Source: Quatrionicoccus australiensis
GTDB taxonomy: Bacteria > Pseudomonadota > Gammaproteobacteria > Burkholderiales > Rhodocyclaceae
Reading direction: 5' to 3'
Length of the DNA: 64,000 nucleotides
Assembly: GCF_020510525.1 (NCBI RefSeq)
Contig: NZ_CP075188.1
Coordinates: 620,001 to 684,000 of the forward strand
Shown here: one piece after another, positions 37,167 to 46,226 of the stretch
Position numbering within the stretch: the first letter of the stretch is position 1
How the letters are laid out: every line of letters starts with the position of its first letter
The notes under the pieces: model-generated
What the model saw: the letters and a program-made list of their open reading frames with translations, nothing else
What the model was told of the DNA's origin: nothing
The model's database searches: none
Made by a program: the position numbers and the translations under genes

Positions 37167-38039
37167 ATGTCCGTCAAACACCCCATCATCGCCATCACCG
37201 GTTCGTCCGGCGCCGGCACCAGCACGGTGATGCAGAGCTTCCAGCACATCTTCCGGCGCGAGCAGCTCAAGGCGCAGATTGTCGAGGGCGATTCCTTTCA
37301 CCGCTACGACCGGCTCGCCATGCGCGCCGAGATGAAGGCGCAGGAAGAGCGCGGCAATCTCAACTTCAGCCATTTCGGGCCGGAGGCCAACCTGCTCGAG
37401 GAGTTGCAGGATCTCTTCGTCAGCTACGGCCGGACGGGCACCGGCCAGGTCCGCAAATACCTGCACGATGCCGCCGAGGCCGAGCCCTGGGGGCAGGCGC
37501 CGGGCACCTTCACGCCCTGGGGCGAGATCGCCGCCGACACCGACCTGATGTTCTACGAAGGCCTGCACGGCGCCTACGCCGACGACCGGATCGACATCGC
37601 CAAGCAGGTCGACCTCTGCGTCGGCGTCGTGCCCATCATCAACCTGGAGTGGATCCAGAAACTGCACCGCGACCAGAAGATGCGCGGCTATTCGCAGGAG
37701 GCGGTGACCGACACCATCCTGCGCCGCATGCCCGACTACGTCAGCCACCTGTGCCCGCAGTTCAGCCGCACGCATGTCAATTTCCAGCGCGTGCCCATCG
37801 TCGATACCTCCAACCCCTTCATTGCGCGCGACATCCCGAGCGCCGACGAGAGCATGGTGGTGATCCGCTTCGCCAACCCCAAGGGCATCGACTTCCAGTA
37901 CCTGCTCGGCATCCTGCACGGCTCGATGCTGACCCGGCCGAATACGCTGGTCGTGCCCGGCGGCAAGATGGGCCTGGCCATGCAGATGATCTTTACGCCG
38001 ATGATCCTGCGTCTGATGGACCAGAAGCGCCGCGCCTGA
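37167..38039 (+). CDS. cbbP: Phosphoribulokinase
   Basis: A 290-residue class I (bacterial) phosphoribulokinase that makes ribulose bisphosphate, the RuBisCO substrate. P-loop ITGSSGAGTST near residue 10, then EGDSFHRYDR, FYEGLHGAYADD and VPIINLEWIQK. It is the one phosphoribulokinase in the window, so it is the committed step linking both gene clusters to CbbM. A GGGAG ribosome site precedes the ATG; 23 bases after cbbF. Confidence 0.96.
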   Translation: MSVKHPIIAITGSSGAGTSTVMQSFQHIFRREQLKAQIVEGDSFHRYDRLAMRAEMKAQEERGNLNFSHFGPEANLLEELQDLFVSYGRTGTGQVRKYLHDAAEAEPWGQAPGTFTPWGEIAADTDLMFYEGLHGAYADDRIDIAKQVDLCVGVVPIINLEWIQKLHRDQKMRGYSQEAVTDTILRRMPDYVSHLCPQFSRTHVNFQRVPIVDTSNPFIARDIPSADESMVVIRFANPKGIDFQYLLGILHGSMLTRPNTLVVPGGKMGLAMQMIFTPMILRLMDQKRRA

Positions 38040-38061
38040 TTCGAAAAAAAGGGAGAGAGAC

Positions 38062-40092
38062 ATGACCGACATTACCCGCCGCGACCTTGCCAATGCCATC
38101 CGCTTTCTGGCGGTCGACGCCGTCGAAAAGGCAAAATCCGGACATCCCGGCGCCCCGCTGGGCATGGCCGACATTGCCGAAGCCCTGTGGCGCGGCCCGC
38201 TCAAACACAACCCGCTGAACCCCGCCTGGCCGGACCGCGACCGCTTCGTGCTGTCGAACGGGCATGCCTCGATGCTGCTCTACGCGCTGCTCCACCTCAG
38301 CGGCTACGCGCTGGAACTGGCCGAGCTGCAGAACTTCCGCCAGTTTGGCAGCCGCACGCCGGGGCATCCCGAGGTCGGCCACACGGCCGGTATCGAGACG
38401 ACTACCGGGCCGCTTGGCCAGGGGCTGGCCAACGCCGTCGGCATGGCGCTGACGGAAAAACTGCTCGGCCAGCGCTACAACCGCCCCGGATTCCCGGTGG
38501 TCGACCATCGCACCTGGGCATTTCTCGGCGACGGCTGCCTGATGGAAGGCATCAGCCACGAAGTCTGCTCGCTGGCCGGCGTCTGGGGCCTGGACAAGCT
38601 GGTCTGCTTCTACGACGACAACGGCATTTCGATCGATGGCGACGTCGCCGGCTGGTTCCGCGACGACACCGCGGCCCGTTTCCGCGCCTACGGCTGGAAC
38701 GTGCTCGGGCCGCTCGACGGTCACGACGCGGCGGCGCTCGATGCCGCTATTGCCGGCGCGCTTGCCGGCAACGGCAAGCCGACCCTGATCATCTGCCGCA
38801 CCACGATCGGCTGGGGCTCGCCGGGCAAGGCCGGCAGCCACGACGTACACGGTGCACCACTCGGTGCGGCCGAAATTGCCGCGACGCGCGCCGCGCTCGG
38901 CTGGCCGCACGCGCCTTTCGAGATTCCTGCCGCGATCCGTGCCGCCTGGGACCAGCGTCTCGCCGGCGCTGCCGCCGAAGGCGAATGGCAGGCGCTGTTC
39001 GCCCGCTACCGCACCGCCTATCCCGAGCTGGCGGCGGCTTTCGAACGCAGCGCCGGCGGCGGCCTGCCCGCCGACTGGCCGCAGATCCGGCGCGCCCTGC
39101 TCGAGCAGGCGGCCGGGCGCGAAGGCGCCGTGGCAACCCGCAAGTCCTCGCAAAATTGCCTCGATTTGCTGGTCGACCGGGTGCCGGAACTGCTCGGCGG
39201 TTCCGCCGACCTGACCGGCTCCAACCTGACCGCCGGCCGGCACAGCCGACCCTGGCACGCGGCGGCCGGCGGCGTGCCGAATTATCTGTCCTACGGCGTA
39301 CGCGAGTTCGGCATGGCGGCGATCATGAACGGCGTCGCGCTGCACAAGGGGCTGATTCCCTACGGCGGCACCTTTGCCGTGTTCTCCGACTATTCGCGCA
39401 ACGCGATCCGGATGAGCGCACTGATGCAGTTGCGCGTCGTGCATGTGCTGACCCACGACTCGATCGGCCTCGGCGAGGACGGCCCGACGCACCAGCCGGT
39501 CGAGCACGCCGGCTGCCTGCGCGCGATTCCCGGTCTCGACCTGTGGCGGCCGTGCGACGAGCTGGAAACGGCGGTTGCCTGGACGCTGGCGCTGGAGCGC
39601 CAGGACGGCCCGTCTGCCCTCATGCTGTCGCGCCAGAACCTGCCGCAATACAGCGCCGCGGCCGGCCGCGCCGACGATATCTGGCGCGGCGGCTACATCC
39701 TGAGCGAGGCCGAGGGGCCGCTGCAGGCGGTGATCATCGCCACCGGCTCGGAAATCATGCTGGCCTTGGCGGCGCAAGCCGAGTTGCAGCAGCAAGGCGT
39801 CGGTGTGCGCGTCGTGTCGATGCCCTGCACGCGGCGTTTCGACCAGCAGCCGGTCGCCTGGAAAAAACAGGTATTGCCGGAGGAGGTGTGCCGGATTGCC
39901 ATCGAGGCGGCGCTGCCCGATTTCTGGTGGAAATACGTCGGTCTCGACGGCGCCGTGCTGGGCATTGGCGAATTCGGCAGGTCGGCGCCAGCCGCCGAGC
40001 TGTTTGTGCATTTCGGCCTGAGCGCCGGTCATCTGACCCAAACCGTCCTGCGCACCATCGCCCGCAACAGCGCGAGCGACGGGGACTACTAG
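38062..40092 (+). CDS. cbbT: Transketolase, cbb operon copy
   Basis: A 676-residue thiamine-diphosphate enzyme that moves two-carbon units in the regenerative phase. N-terminal VEKAKSGHPGAPLGMAD, the cofactor site [36 protein letters not shown] and the C-terminal domain are intact. The paralogue at 50.1 kb shares these motifs but is clearly different in sequence, so this is an old duplication. 22 bases after cbbP; a stem-loop follows immediately. Confidence 0.95.
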   Translation: MTDITRRDLANAIRFLAVDAVEKAKSGHPGAPLGMADIAEALWRGPLKHNPLNPAWPDRDRFVLSNGHASMLLYALLHLSGYALELAELQNFRQFGSRTPGHPEVGHTAGIETTTGPLGQGLANAVGMALTEKLLGQRYNRPGFPVVDHRTWAFLGDGCLMEGISHEVCSLAGVWGLDKLVCFYDDNGISIDGDVAGWFRDDTAARFRAYGWNVLGPLDGHDAAALDAAIAGALAGNGKPTLIICRTTIGWGSPGKAGSHDVHGAPLGAAEIAATRAALGWPHAPFEIPAAIRAAWDQRLAGAAAEGEWQALFARYRTAYPELAAAFERSAGGGLPADWPQIRRALLEQAAGREGAVATRKSSQNCLDLLVDRVPELLGGSADLTGSNLTAGRHSRPWHAAAGGVPNYLSYGVREFGMAAIMNGVALHKGLIPYGGTFAVFSDYSRNAIRMSALMQLRVVHVLTHDSIGLGEDGPTHQPVEHAGCLRAIPGLDLWRPCDELETAVAWTLALERQDGPSALMLSRQNLPQYSAAAGRADDIWRGGYILSEAEGPLQAVIIATGSEIMLALAAQAELQQQGVGVRVVSMPCTRRFDQQPVAWKKQVLPEEVCRIAIEAALPDFWWKYVGLDGAVLGIGEFGRSAPAAELFVHFGLSAGHLTQTVLRTIARNSASDGDY

Positions 40093-40130
40093 CGCTTGGC
40101 TCGAGCTTGCTGGCTGCCAGCAAGAGCGCT
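40091..40130 (+). terminator. Stem-loop directly after cbbT, possible attenuator
   Basis: The inner stem CTTGCTGG / CCAGCAAG with a 3-base loop is enclosed by AGCGCT / AGCGCT. It starts at the cbbT stop codon. There is no T-run. A half-copy of the heptamer element follows. Together they could lower read-through or stabilise the cbbFPT message. Confidence 0.45.
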
Positions 40131-40133
40131 CTT

Positions 40134-40162
40134 CCCAATCCTGGATTCTGGATCCTAAACAA
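40134..40162. repeat. Heptamer-repeat element, single arm, copy 4
   Basis: Units CCCAATC, CTGGATT, CTGGATC, CTAAACA in the reverse sense only; no forward arm is present. It lies between cbbT and cbbG, ending before the intact AAGGAG ribosome site of cbbG. This is the only copy on the plus-strand operon and it is the most reduced. Confidence 0.7.
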
Positions 40163-40173
40163 GGAGTTTTCCC

Positions 40174-41193
40174 ATGCCAATACGGGTGGCAATCAACGGC
40201 TTCGGCCGTATCGGGCGCATGGCCTTGCGCGCCATCGTCGCGGAGGCCGAGTTTTCCGAACTCGAGGTGGTCGCAGTCAACGACCTGCTCGAGCCGGATT
40301 ACCTGGCTTACCTGCTGCAACACGATTCGGTACACGGGCAATTTGCCGGTGAAATCAGCGTCGACCGCAACGAGCTGCTGGTCGACGGCCGGCGCATCAG
40401 GCTCAGTGCCTGCAAGAACCCGGCCGAACTGGCCTGGGGCGAGCTCGACGTCGATGTCGTGATCGAGGCGACCGGCTTGTTCCTGACCGGCGCCAGCTGT
40501 GCCGGCCATCTCGCGGCCGGTGCCCGCAAGGTGGTGCAGTCGGCGCCGGCCAGGGACGATACGCCGCTCTTCGTGTACGGCGTCAATCACCTGGGCTATG
40601 CCGGCGAGGCCGTTGTCTCGGCCGCTTCGTGTACGACCAACGGCCTGGCGCCGGTCGCCAAGGTGCTCAACGATCGCTTCGGCATCCGGCGCGGCCTGAT
40701 GAGCACGGTGCACGCGGCGACCGCCACCCAGAAGACGGTGGACGGCCCGTCCGGCAAGGACTGGCGCGGCGGGCGCGGCATCCTGGAAAACATCATCCCG
40801 GCCGCGACCGGCGCGGCGCAGGCGGTCGGCAAAGTGATTCCGGCGCTGGCCGGCAAGTTGACCGGCATGGCCTTCCGCGTGCCGACCTCGGATGTCTCGG
40901 TGGTCGATCTGACCGTCGAGCTGGCAACGCCGGTCAGCTATGCCGACATCTGCGCCGCGATGCGCGCCGCCGCCGATGACGGGCCGCTGCGCGGCGTGCT
41001 CGGCTATACCGAGGCCAAGGTCGTGTCGACCGACTTTCGCGGCAATCGCCGGCCCTCGATTTTCGACGCCGGGGCCGGCATCGCGCTCGACCCGACCTTC
41101 GTCAAGGTCGTCGCCTGGTACGACAACGAATACGGCTACACCTGCAACCTGCTGCGTCTGCTGCGTCACATCAGCCAGCCGCAGCTGCACTGA
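40174..41193 (+). CDS. cbbG: Glyceraldehyde-3-phosphate dehydrogenase, cbb operon copy
   Basis: A 339-residue GAPDH. Rossmann start [17 protein letters not shown], catalytic [12 protein letters not shown] and the [13 protein letters not shown] end. Asp37 (in VVAVNDLLE) is the residue that favours NAD over NADP in the family, yet the gene lies in a carbon-fixation operon. GAPDH runs in the reducing direction in the Calvin cycle; cofactor use should be tested. An AAGGAG site precedes the ATG. Confidence 0.94.
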   Translation: MPIRVAINGFGRIGRMALRAIVAEAEFSELEVVAVNDLLEPDYLAYLLQHDSVHGQFAGEISVDRNELLVDGRRIRLSACKNPAELAWGELDVDVVIEATGLFLTGASCAGHLAAGARKVVQSAPARDDTPLFVYGVNHLGYAGEAVVSAASCTTNGLAPVAKVLNDRFGIRRGLMSTVHAATATQKTVDGPSGKDWRGGRGILENIIPAATGAAQAVGKVIPALAGKLTGMAFRVPTSDVSVVDLTVELATPVSYADICAAMRAAADDGPLRGVLGYTEAKVVSTDFRGNRRPSIFDAGAGIALDPTFVKVVAWYDNEYGYTCNLLRLLRHISQPQLH

Positions 41194-41206
41194 AAGGAGC
41201 ATCCCC

Positions 41207-42244
41207 ATGGCCCTGATTTCCCTGCGCCAGCTGCTCGACCATGCGGCCGAGCACAGCTACGGCCTGCCCGCCTTCAACGTCAATAACCTGGAGCAGATCC
41301 AGGCCATCATGCAGGCCGCCGCAGCCTGCGATTCGCCGGTCATCCTGCAGGCCTCGGCCGGGGCGCGCAAATATGCCGGCGAGCCCTTCCTCCGGAAACT
41401 GGTCGAGGCCGCCATCGAACAGTACCCGGACATTCCCGTCTGCCTGCACCAGGATCACGGCACCTCGCCGGCCGTCTGCCTGCAGGCTATGCGCAGCGGC
41501 TTCTCCAGCGTCATGATGGACGGCTCGCTGGGCGCCGATGGCAAGACGCCGACGACTTATGCCTACAACGCTGAAACGACCCGTCAGGTCGTTGAAATGG
41601 CGCACTGCATCGGCGTTTCGGTGGAAGGCGAACTCGGTTGTCTCGGCTCGCTGGAAACCGGCGAAGCCGGCGAGGAAGACGGCATCGGCGCCGCCGGCAA
41701 GCTCGAGCATGCGCAATTGCTGACCAACCCGGAAGAGGCCGCCGACTTCGTCGCCAGGACCGGTGTCGATGCGCTGGCCATCGCGATCGGTACCAGCCAC
41801 GGCGCCTACAAGTTCACCCGCCCGCCGACCGGCGAAATTCTCGCTATCGACCGCATCAAGGCCATCCACGCCCGCATTCCCAATACCCATCTGGTCATGC
41901 ATGGCTCAAGCAGCGTGCCGCAGGAATGGCTGGCGGTCATTCGCCAGTACGGCGGCCAGATGAAGGAAACCTGGGGCGTGCCGGTCGAGGAAATCGTCGA
42001 GGGCATCAGGCACGGCGTGCGCAAGGTCAATATCGACACCGATATTCGTTTGGCGATGACCGGCGCCATGCGCAAGGCGATGGCCGACAAGCCGGAGGAA
42101 TTCGATCCGCGTGCTTTTCTCAAGGCCGCCGTGGTGGCGGCGCGCGACCTCTGCCAATTGCGTTTCGACGCCTTTGGCTGCGCCGGTCAGGCCAGCCGCA
42201 TCAAACCCGTGTCACTGGAAAAAATGGCCGCTGCCTACCGCTGA
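41207..42244 (+). CDS. cbbA: Fructose-bisphosphate aldolase class II, cbb operon copy
   Basis: A 345-residue zinc aldolase of the Calvin-cycle subtype, also able to form sedoheptulose bisphosphate in related organisms. Motifs: [19 protein letters not shown], the zinc ligand [17 protein letters not shown], and [11 protein letters not shown] clear AAGGAGC site precedes ATG 41207; the longer open frame upstream is the shadow of cbbG. A second copy sits at 43.2-44.3 kb on the other strand, tail to tail across cbbE. Confidence 0.95.
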   Translation: MALISLRQLLDHAAEHSYGLPAFNVNNLEQIQAIMQAAAACDSPVILQASAGARKYAGEPFLRKLVEAAIEQYPDIPVCLHQDHGTSPAVCLQAMRSGFSSVMMDGSLGADGKTPTTYAYNAETTRQVVEMAHCIGVSVEGELGCLGSLETGEAGEEDGIGAAGKLEHAQLLTNPEEAADFVARTGVDALAIAIGTSHGAYKFTRPPTGEILAIDRIKAIHARIPNTHLVMHGSSSVPQEWLAVIRQYGGQMKETWGVPVEEIVEGIRHGVRKVNIDTDIRLAMTGAMRKAMADKPEEFDPRAFLKAAVVAARDLCQLRFDAFGCAGQASRIKPVSLEKMAAAYR

Positions 42245-42280
42245 CCAAACCGAGCATCACTCTGCTGTATCTTGCGTTTT

Positions 42281-42310
42281 GCGGCCCCGAAGTCTGGGGC
42301 CGTCTTTTTT
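42281..42310 (+). terminator. Strong intrinsic terminator between cbbA and cbbE
   Basis: The stem CGGCCCC / GGGGCCG with a 7-base loop is followed by TCTTTTTT. It ends 10 bases before the cbbE ATG, so the epimerase ribosome site (GGAGG, 42312-42316) is all that separates it from the gene. Confidence 0.8.
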
Positions 42311-42320
42311 CGGAGGTGCC

Positions 42321-43022
42321 ATGCGCCAACCAGATTTCGTCATCGCCCCCAGCATTCTCTCCGCCAATTTCGCCAGGCTCGGCGAGGAAGTCAGCAACGT
42401 CATCGCCGCCGGCGCCGACTGGATTCACTTCGACGTCATGGACAACCACTACGTCCCCAACCTGACCATCGGCCCGCTGGTTTGCCAGGCCATCCGGCCA
42501 TGTACCACGGCGCCAATCGACGTGCACCTGATGGTCAAACCCGTCGACCGCATCATCCCCGACTTCGCCAGGGCCGGCGCCAACATCATCACCTTCCACC
42601 CGGAAGCCTCCGACCACGTCGATCGCAGCCTGTCGCTGATCCGCGAGGCCGGCTGTCAAAGCGGCCTGGTCTTCAACCCGGCGACGCCGCTCGACTACAT
42701 GGATTACGTCCTCGACAAGATCGACGTCATCCTGCTGATGAGCGTCAACCCCGGCTTCGGCGGCCAGAAATTCATCCCCGGCACGTTGGCCAAGGCAAAG
42801 CTGGCAAGAGCCAAACTCGACGCCTACGAACGTGAAACCGGTCGTCGCATCCGCCTCGAGATCGACGGCGGCGTAAACACTGCCAACATCGCCGACATCG
42901 CTCGCGCCGGCGTCGATGCCTTCGTCGCCGGTTCGGCGGTCTATGGTGCCGGCAAGGACAGCGATCCGCATCGCTACGACACGATCATCGGCGAACTGCG
43001 CCAAGAGCTGGCAGGGGTGTGA
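42321..43022 (+). CDS. cbbE: Ribulose-phosphate 3-epimerase
   Basis: A 233-residue TIM-barrel epimerase joining xylulose- and ribulose-5-phosphate. Motifs: [55 protein letters not shown] and the second phosphate-binding region [15 protein letters not shown] 42321 follows GGAGG. It lies in the cbb operon but behind a strong terminator with no room for a promoter, so its expression must come from read-through or from a promoter inside cbbA. Confidence 0.95.
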   Translation: MRQPDFVIAPSILSANFARLGEEVSNVIAAGADWIHFDVMDNHYVPNLTIGPLVCQAIRPCTTAPIDVHLMVKPVDRIIPDFARAGANIITFHPEASDHVDRSLSLIREAGCQSGLVFNPATPLDYMDYVLDKIDVILLMSVNPGFGGQKFIPGTLAKAKLARAKLDAYERETGRRIRLEIDGGVNTANIADIARAGVDAFVAGSAVYGAGKDSDPHRYDTIIGELRQELAGV

Positions 43023-43187
43023 ACGGGACGCTACGCTTCGACCTTCCCTGGAATTGGCTAGCGCCCGGGCTTGGAGTCCAATCCCGGACGGAAGGGGAGA
43101 CAGGACATGAAGAAAGGCTTTACTGAAGAGCCGGTCGTTGTCTTCCTGCCCTTCTTGTCGTTGCCGGGCAAAAGTCATTTCCGCACG
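43023..43187. other. Spacer after cbbE without a supported gene
   Basis: About 165 bases between the ends of the two convergent clusters. An ATG with GGGAGACAGG upstream (43107) opens a frame of 47 codons that runs through the fba terminator, so I do not treat it as a gene. Nothing else is seen. Confidence 0.5.
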
Positions 43188-43211
43188 CAAAAAAGCCGCC
43201 CGCAGGCGGCT
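43188..43211 (-). terminator. Intrinsic terminator of the second aldolase gene
   Basis: The stem AGCCGCC / GGCGGCT with a 4-base loop is followed on the minus strand by TTTTTTG, 26 bases after the fba stop. Confidence 0.85.
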
Positions 43212-43237
43212 CTATCGGTCAACCCGGAAAAATGGGC

Positions 43238-44302
43238 TTATTTGACGATCTGGTTCAGCTCGCCCTTGGCGTAGCGCTCGGCCATCTTTTCCAGCGGGAT
43301 GACCTTGATCTGGCTGGCGCGGCCGGCACAGCCGAAGGCTTCGTAGCGGGCCAGGCAGATCTTCTTGGCGGCTTCGCGGGCCGGCTTGAGGAAGTCGCGC
43401 GGATCGAATTTGCCCGGGTTCTCGAACATGTAGCGGCGGACGGCGGCCGTCATGGCGAGGCGGATGTCGGTGTCGATATTGACCTTGCGCACGCCGTGCG
43501 CGATGCCCTTGACGATTTCCTCGACCGGCACGCCGTAGGTTTCCTTCATGTCGCCGCCAAACTCGCGGATTTCGGCGAGCAGTTCCTGCGGCACGGAGGA
43601 CGAGCCGTGCATGACCAGGTGGGTGTTCGGGATGCGCGCGTGGATTTCGGCGATGCGGTCGATGGCGAGGATGTCGCCGGTCGGGCGCTTGGTGAACTTG
43701 TAGGCGCCGTGGCTGGTGCCGATGGCGATGGCGAGCGCGTCGCAGTTGGTCTGCTTGACGAAGTCGGCAGCCTGGTCCGGATCGGTCAACAGCTGTTCGC
43801 GGGTCATTTTGCCTTCGGCGCCGTGACCGTCTTCCTTGTCGCCCTGCATGGTTTCGAGCGAGCCGAGCACGCCGAGTTCGGCTTCGACGGAAACGCCGAT
43901 CGAATGCGAGAACTTGACGACTTCCTTGGAGACGGCGACGTTGTAGTCATAGGAGGCAGTGGTCTTGCCGTCGGCTTCGAGCGAGCCGTCCATCATCACC
44001 GAGGTGAAGCCGGACTTGATCGCGGCCATGCAGACGGCCGGGCTCTGCCCGTGGTCCTGGTGCATGACGATGGGCAGGTGCGGATAGGCTTCGAGCGCGG
44101 CCAGGATCTGGTGGCGCAGGAAGGCTTCGCCGGCATATTTGCGGGCGCCGGCCGAGGCCTGCATGATGACCGGGGCGTCGATCTGGCTGGCGGCTTCGCA
44201 GATGGCCCAGACCTGTTCCATGTTGTTGACGTTGAAGGCGGGCAGACCGTAGCCGTTTTCGGCGGCATGGTCGAGTAGTTGGCGCATGGAGACGAGCGGC
44301 AT
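43238..44302 (-). CDS. fba: Fructose-bisphosphate aldolase class II, second copy
   Basis: A 354-residue zinc aldolase of the same subtype as CbbA. Shared motifs are [32 protein letters not shown] and [11 protein letters not shown]. It differs at many surface positions and has an extra C-terminal tail ([10 protein letters not shown]). It ends the glycolysis/Calvin cluster on the minus strand and probably serves glycolysis-gluconeogenesis, since pgk, pyk and epd are its neighbours. CTGGAG precedes the ATG. A heptamer element separates it from pyk. Confidence 0.95.
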   Translation of the reverse strand: MPLVSMRQLLDHAAENGYGLPAFNVNNMEQVWAICEAASQIDAPVIMQASAGARKYAGEAFLRHQILAALEAYPHLPIVMHQDHGQSPAVCMAAIKSGFTSVMMDGSLEADGKTTASYDYNVAVSKEVVKFSHSIGVSVEAELGVLGSLETMQGDKEDGHGAEGKMTREQLLTDPDQAADFVKQTNCDALAIAIGTSHGAYKFTKRPTGDILAIDRIAEIHARIPNTHLVMHGSSSVPQELLAEIREFGGDMKETYGVPVEEIVKGIAHGVRKVNIDTDIRLAMTAAVRRYMFENPGKFDPRDFLKPAREAAKKICLARYEAFGCAGRASQIKVIPLEKMAERYAKGELNQIVK

Positions 44303-44344
44303 GGGAAAACTCCAGGGGAAATTATTATGAAAGGGTAGATTCTA

Positions 44345-44417
44345 TAGGATCGAGGATCGAGGATCGAGGATCGAGCTCTTTACTCTAGCTCCTAGGCAAC
44401 TCGATCCTTGATCCTAG
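44345..44417. repeat. Heptamer-repeat intergenic element, copy 5
   Basis: Units TAGGATC, GAGGATC (three times), GAGCTCT, then the inverted arm AGCTCCT, AGGCAAC, TCGATCC, TTGATCC, TAG. It fills most of the gap between pyk and fba, and its right edge supplies the pyk stop codon (CTA, 44414-44416). The right arm CCTAGGCAACT matches the arm beside pgk at 46.2 kb almost base for base. Confidence 0.88.
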
Positions 44418-45844
44418 CAAGAGTGTTCTCCGACGCGGACGATCTTCAGCGTATTGGTGCCGCCGCTCGAGCCGATCGGCTCGCCGATGGTCAGGGCGAT
44501 CAGGTCGCCCTTTTCGACGACGCCGCGGTCGATCAGCAGTTGTTCGGCTTCGGCGAGCAGCAGTTCGCGGTCGGTGTGCTGCTGCTTCATCGGCAGCGGG
44601 CAGACACCGCGGTAGAGCACCATGCGGCCGACCGATTCGGCATCCGGGGTCAGCGCGTAGATCGGCACGCCGGAGTTCATGCGGCTCATCCACAGTGCAG
44701 TCGAGCCGGACTGGGTGAGGGCGGCAATCGCCTTGACCTTGAGGTGATGCGCCGTCCAGATCGCCGCCATGGCGATCGACTGGTCGATGCGCGTGAACAC
44801 GCGGTCGAGGAACTCGCGCTCAAGCGTGAGATCGGCCGAGCGCTCGGCTTCGACGCAGATGCGCGCCATCGACTCGACGGTTTCGACCGGATACTTGCCG
44901 GCGGCGGTTTCGGCCGACAGCATCACCGCATCAGTGCCATCGAGCACGGCATTGGCGACGTCGGAGACTTCGGCGCGGGTCGGTACCGGCGAGGTGATCA
45001 TCGATTCCATCATCTGCGTCGCGGTGATGGTCAGCTTGTTCATGTCGCGTGCCATGCGGATCATCTTCTTCTGCAGCGCCGGCACCGCCGCATCGCCGAC
45101 TTCGACGGCGAGATCGCCGCGCGCGACCATGACGCCATCCGAGGCGTCGAGAATCTCGGCGAGGTTTTCAACGGCTTCGACGCGCTCGATCTTGGCGATC
45201 AGCACGGCGGAGCTGCCGGCGGCACGCAGCAGCTGGCGCGCCATGTACATGTCGGCAGCGCTCTTGGGGAAGGAGACGGCAACGAAATCGACGCCGATTT
45301 GGGCCGCTGTCTTGATGTCGTCCATGTCCTTGCCGGTCAGCGCCGGTGCGGTCAGGCCGCCACCCTGGCGGTTGATGCCCTTGTTGTTCGACAGGTCGCC
45401 GCCGACGATGACGCGGGTGTGGATTTCCTGGCCGCGCACGCCGGTGACTTCGAGTTTGAGACGGCCGTCGTCAAGCAACAGGATGTCGCCATTGACCACG
45501 TCCTTGGGCAGGTCCTTGTAGTCGAGCCCGACGCGCTCCTGGTTGCCGAGCGTGCATTGGGCATCGAGGATGAAGCTGTCGCCGATGACCAGCGTGATCT
45601 TGCCCGACTCGAACTTGCCGACGCGGATCTTCGGCCCTTGCAGGTCGCCGAGGATGCCGACGGTGCGGCCGTATTTGGCTGCCGCGGCGCGGATGCCTTC
45701 GGCGCGTGCCTTGTGGTCATCGGCCGTGCCGTGCGAAAAATTCATGCGGACGACGTCGACGCCGGCCTGCACCATGCGTTCGAGAACTTCCTGCGTGGAT
45801 GAGGCGGGGCCCAGCGTGGCAACGATCTTGGTATGGCGGCTCAT
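44414..45844 (-). CDS. pyk: Pyruvate kinase
   Basis: A 476-residue protein. It makes pyruvate and ATP from phosphoenolpyruvate. Motifs: KIVATLGPAS, RMNFSHGT, the catalytic Lys in AVLIAKIERVEAVEN, MVARGDLAVEVG, and TATQMMESMI. The C-terminal allosteric domain is present. Heptamer units come within two bases of its ATG, leaving only a weak GGA as ribosome site, and another element supplies its stop codon. So both ends of this gene touch repeat copies. Confidence 0.95.
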   Translation of the reverse strand: MSRHTKIVATLGPASSTQEVLERMVQAGVDVVRMNFSHGTADDHKARAEGIRAAAAKYGRTVGILGDLQGPKIRVGKFESGKITLVIGDSFILDAQCTLGNQERVGLDYKDLPKDVVNGDILLLDDGRLKLEVTGVRGQEIHTRVIVGGDLSNNKGINRQGGGLTAPALTGKDMDDIKTAAQIGVDFVAVSFPKSAADMYMARQLLRAAGSSAVLIAKIERVEAVENLAEILDASDGVMVARGDLAVEVGDAAVPALQKKMIRMARDMNKLTITATQMMESMITSPVPTRAEVSDVANAVLDGTDAVMLSAETAAGKYPVETVESMARICVEAERSADLTLEREFLDRVFTRIDQSIAMAAIWTAHHLKVKAIAALTQSGSTALWMSRMNSGVPIYALTPDAESVGRMVLYRGVCPLPMKQQHTDRELLLAEAEQLLIDRGVVEKGDLIALTIGEPIGSSGGTNTLKIVRVGEHSC

Positions 45845-45846
45845 TT

Positions 45847-45881
45847 TAGGATCCAGGAGTTAGATGTTAGGTGTTAGTGAG
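45847..45881. repeat. Heptamer-repeat arm at the 3' end of the four-helix-bundle gene, copy 6a
   Basis: Five consecutive units TAGGATC, CAGGAGT, TAGATGT, TAGGTGT, TAGTGAG. The TTA at 45867-45869 is the stop codon of the four-helix-bundle gene (minus strand), so its last codons are written in heptamer sequence. The left edge is two bases from the pyk ATG. Confidence 0.85.
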
Positions 45882-46226
45882 CGAAGTTTTTAGGCCGCTC
45901 AGCATGCGGCCGATTTCATCGGTGCTGGCAAGTAGGGTTAGTGATGTCTCTCCGGTGCAAAAGCCGAGCCGTTCGGCCAGCGTGATTTGGGTTTCGAGTT
46001 CGGCCAGCGAGCCGGCGGCAATCGAAAGGTGATTCACAAAAGCCCCGGTGCTTTTTCGAGCGTGGCCTTCAGCAATATTGCTCGGGATCGAGACTGCGGC
46101 TCGCTGCATTTGTGAGACCAGGGCATAACGTTCCGCAGCGGGAAAGCTCTGGCAAAGGCGATAGATTTCAACTACCAAATCCATCGCCTTCTGCCAAACA
46201 ACGAGATCGCGGTAAAGCACGCCCAC
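45867..46226 (-). CDS. Four-helix-bundle protein (S23/IVS-encoded, Avd-like family)
   Basis: A 119-residue protein with the family core: RDLVVWQKAMDLVVEIYRL, then MQRAAVSIPSNIAEGHARKS and AAGSLAELETQITLAERLGF. Relatives are encoded in intervening sequences of 23S rRNA genes, and the related Avd protein works with diversity-generating retroelements; these form small oligomers that bind nucleic acid. No reverse transcriptase or rRNA is near. The GTG start lies within the repeat 11-mer AGGATCGAGTG and the stop within another heptamer arm, so gene and repeat are one unit. It interrupts pgk and pyk, and its GC content looks lower than theirs. Confidence 0.9.
   Translation of the reverse strand: MGVLYRDLVVWQKAMDLVVEIYRLCQSFPAAERYALVSQMQRAAVSIPSNIAEGHARKSTGAFVNHLSIAAGSLAELETQITLAERLGFCTGETSLTLLASTDEIGRMLSGLKTSLTNT

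Noticed and set aside
37993..41208. A 1071-codon open frame antisense to cbbT and cbbG
   Set aside because: It is a shadow caused by high GC at third positions; the sense strand encodes complete, well-conserved enzymes and the antisense product matches nothing.
43107..43274. Small gene after cbbE
   Set aside because: The frame runs through the aldolase terminator and into the convergent gene; no family features.
45867..46226. Diversity-generating retroelement (Avd partner)
   Set aside because: The protein family fits, but no reverse transcriptase, template repeat or variable-repeat target lies near; only the repeat arms accompany it.
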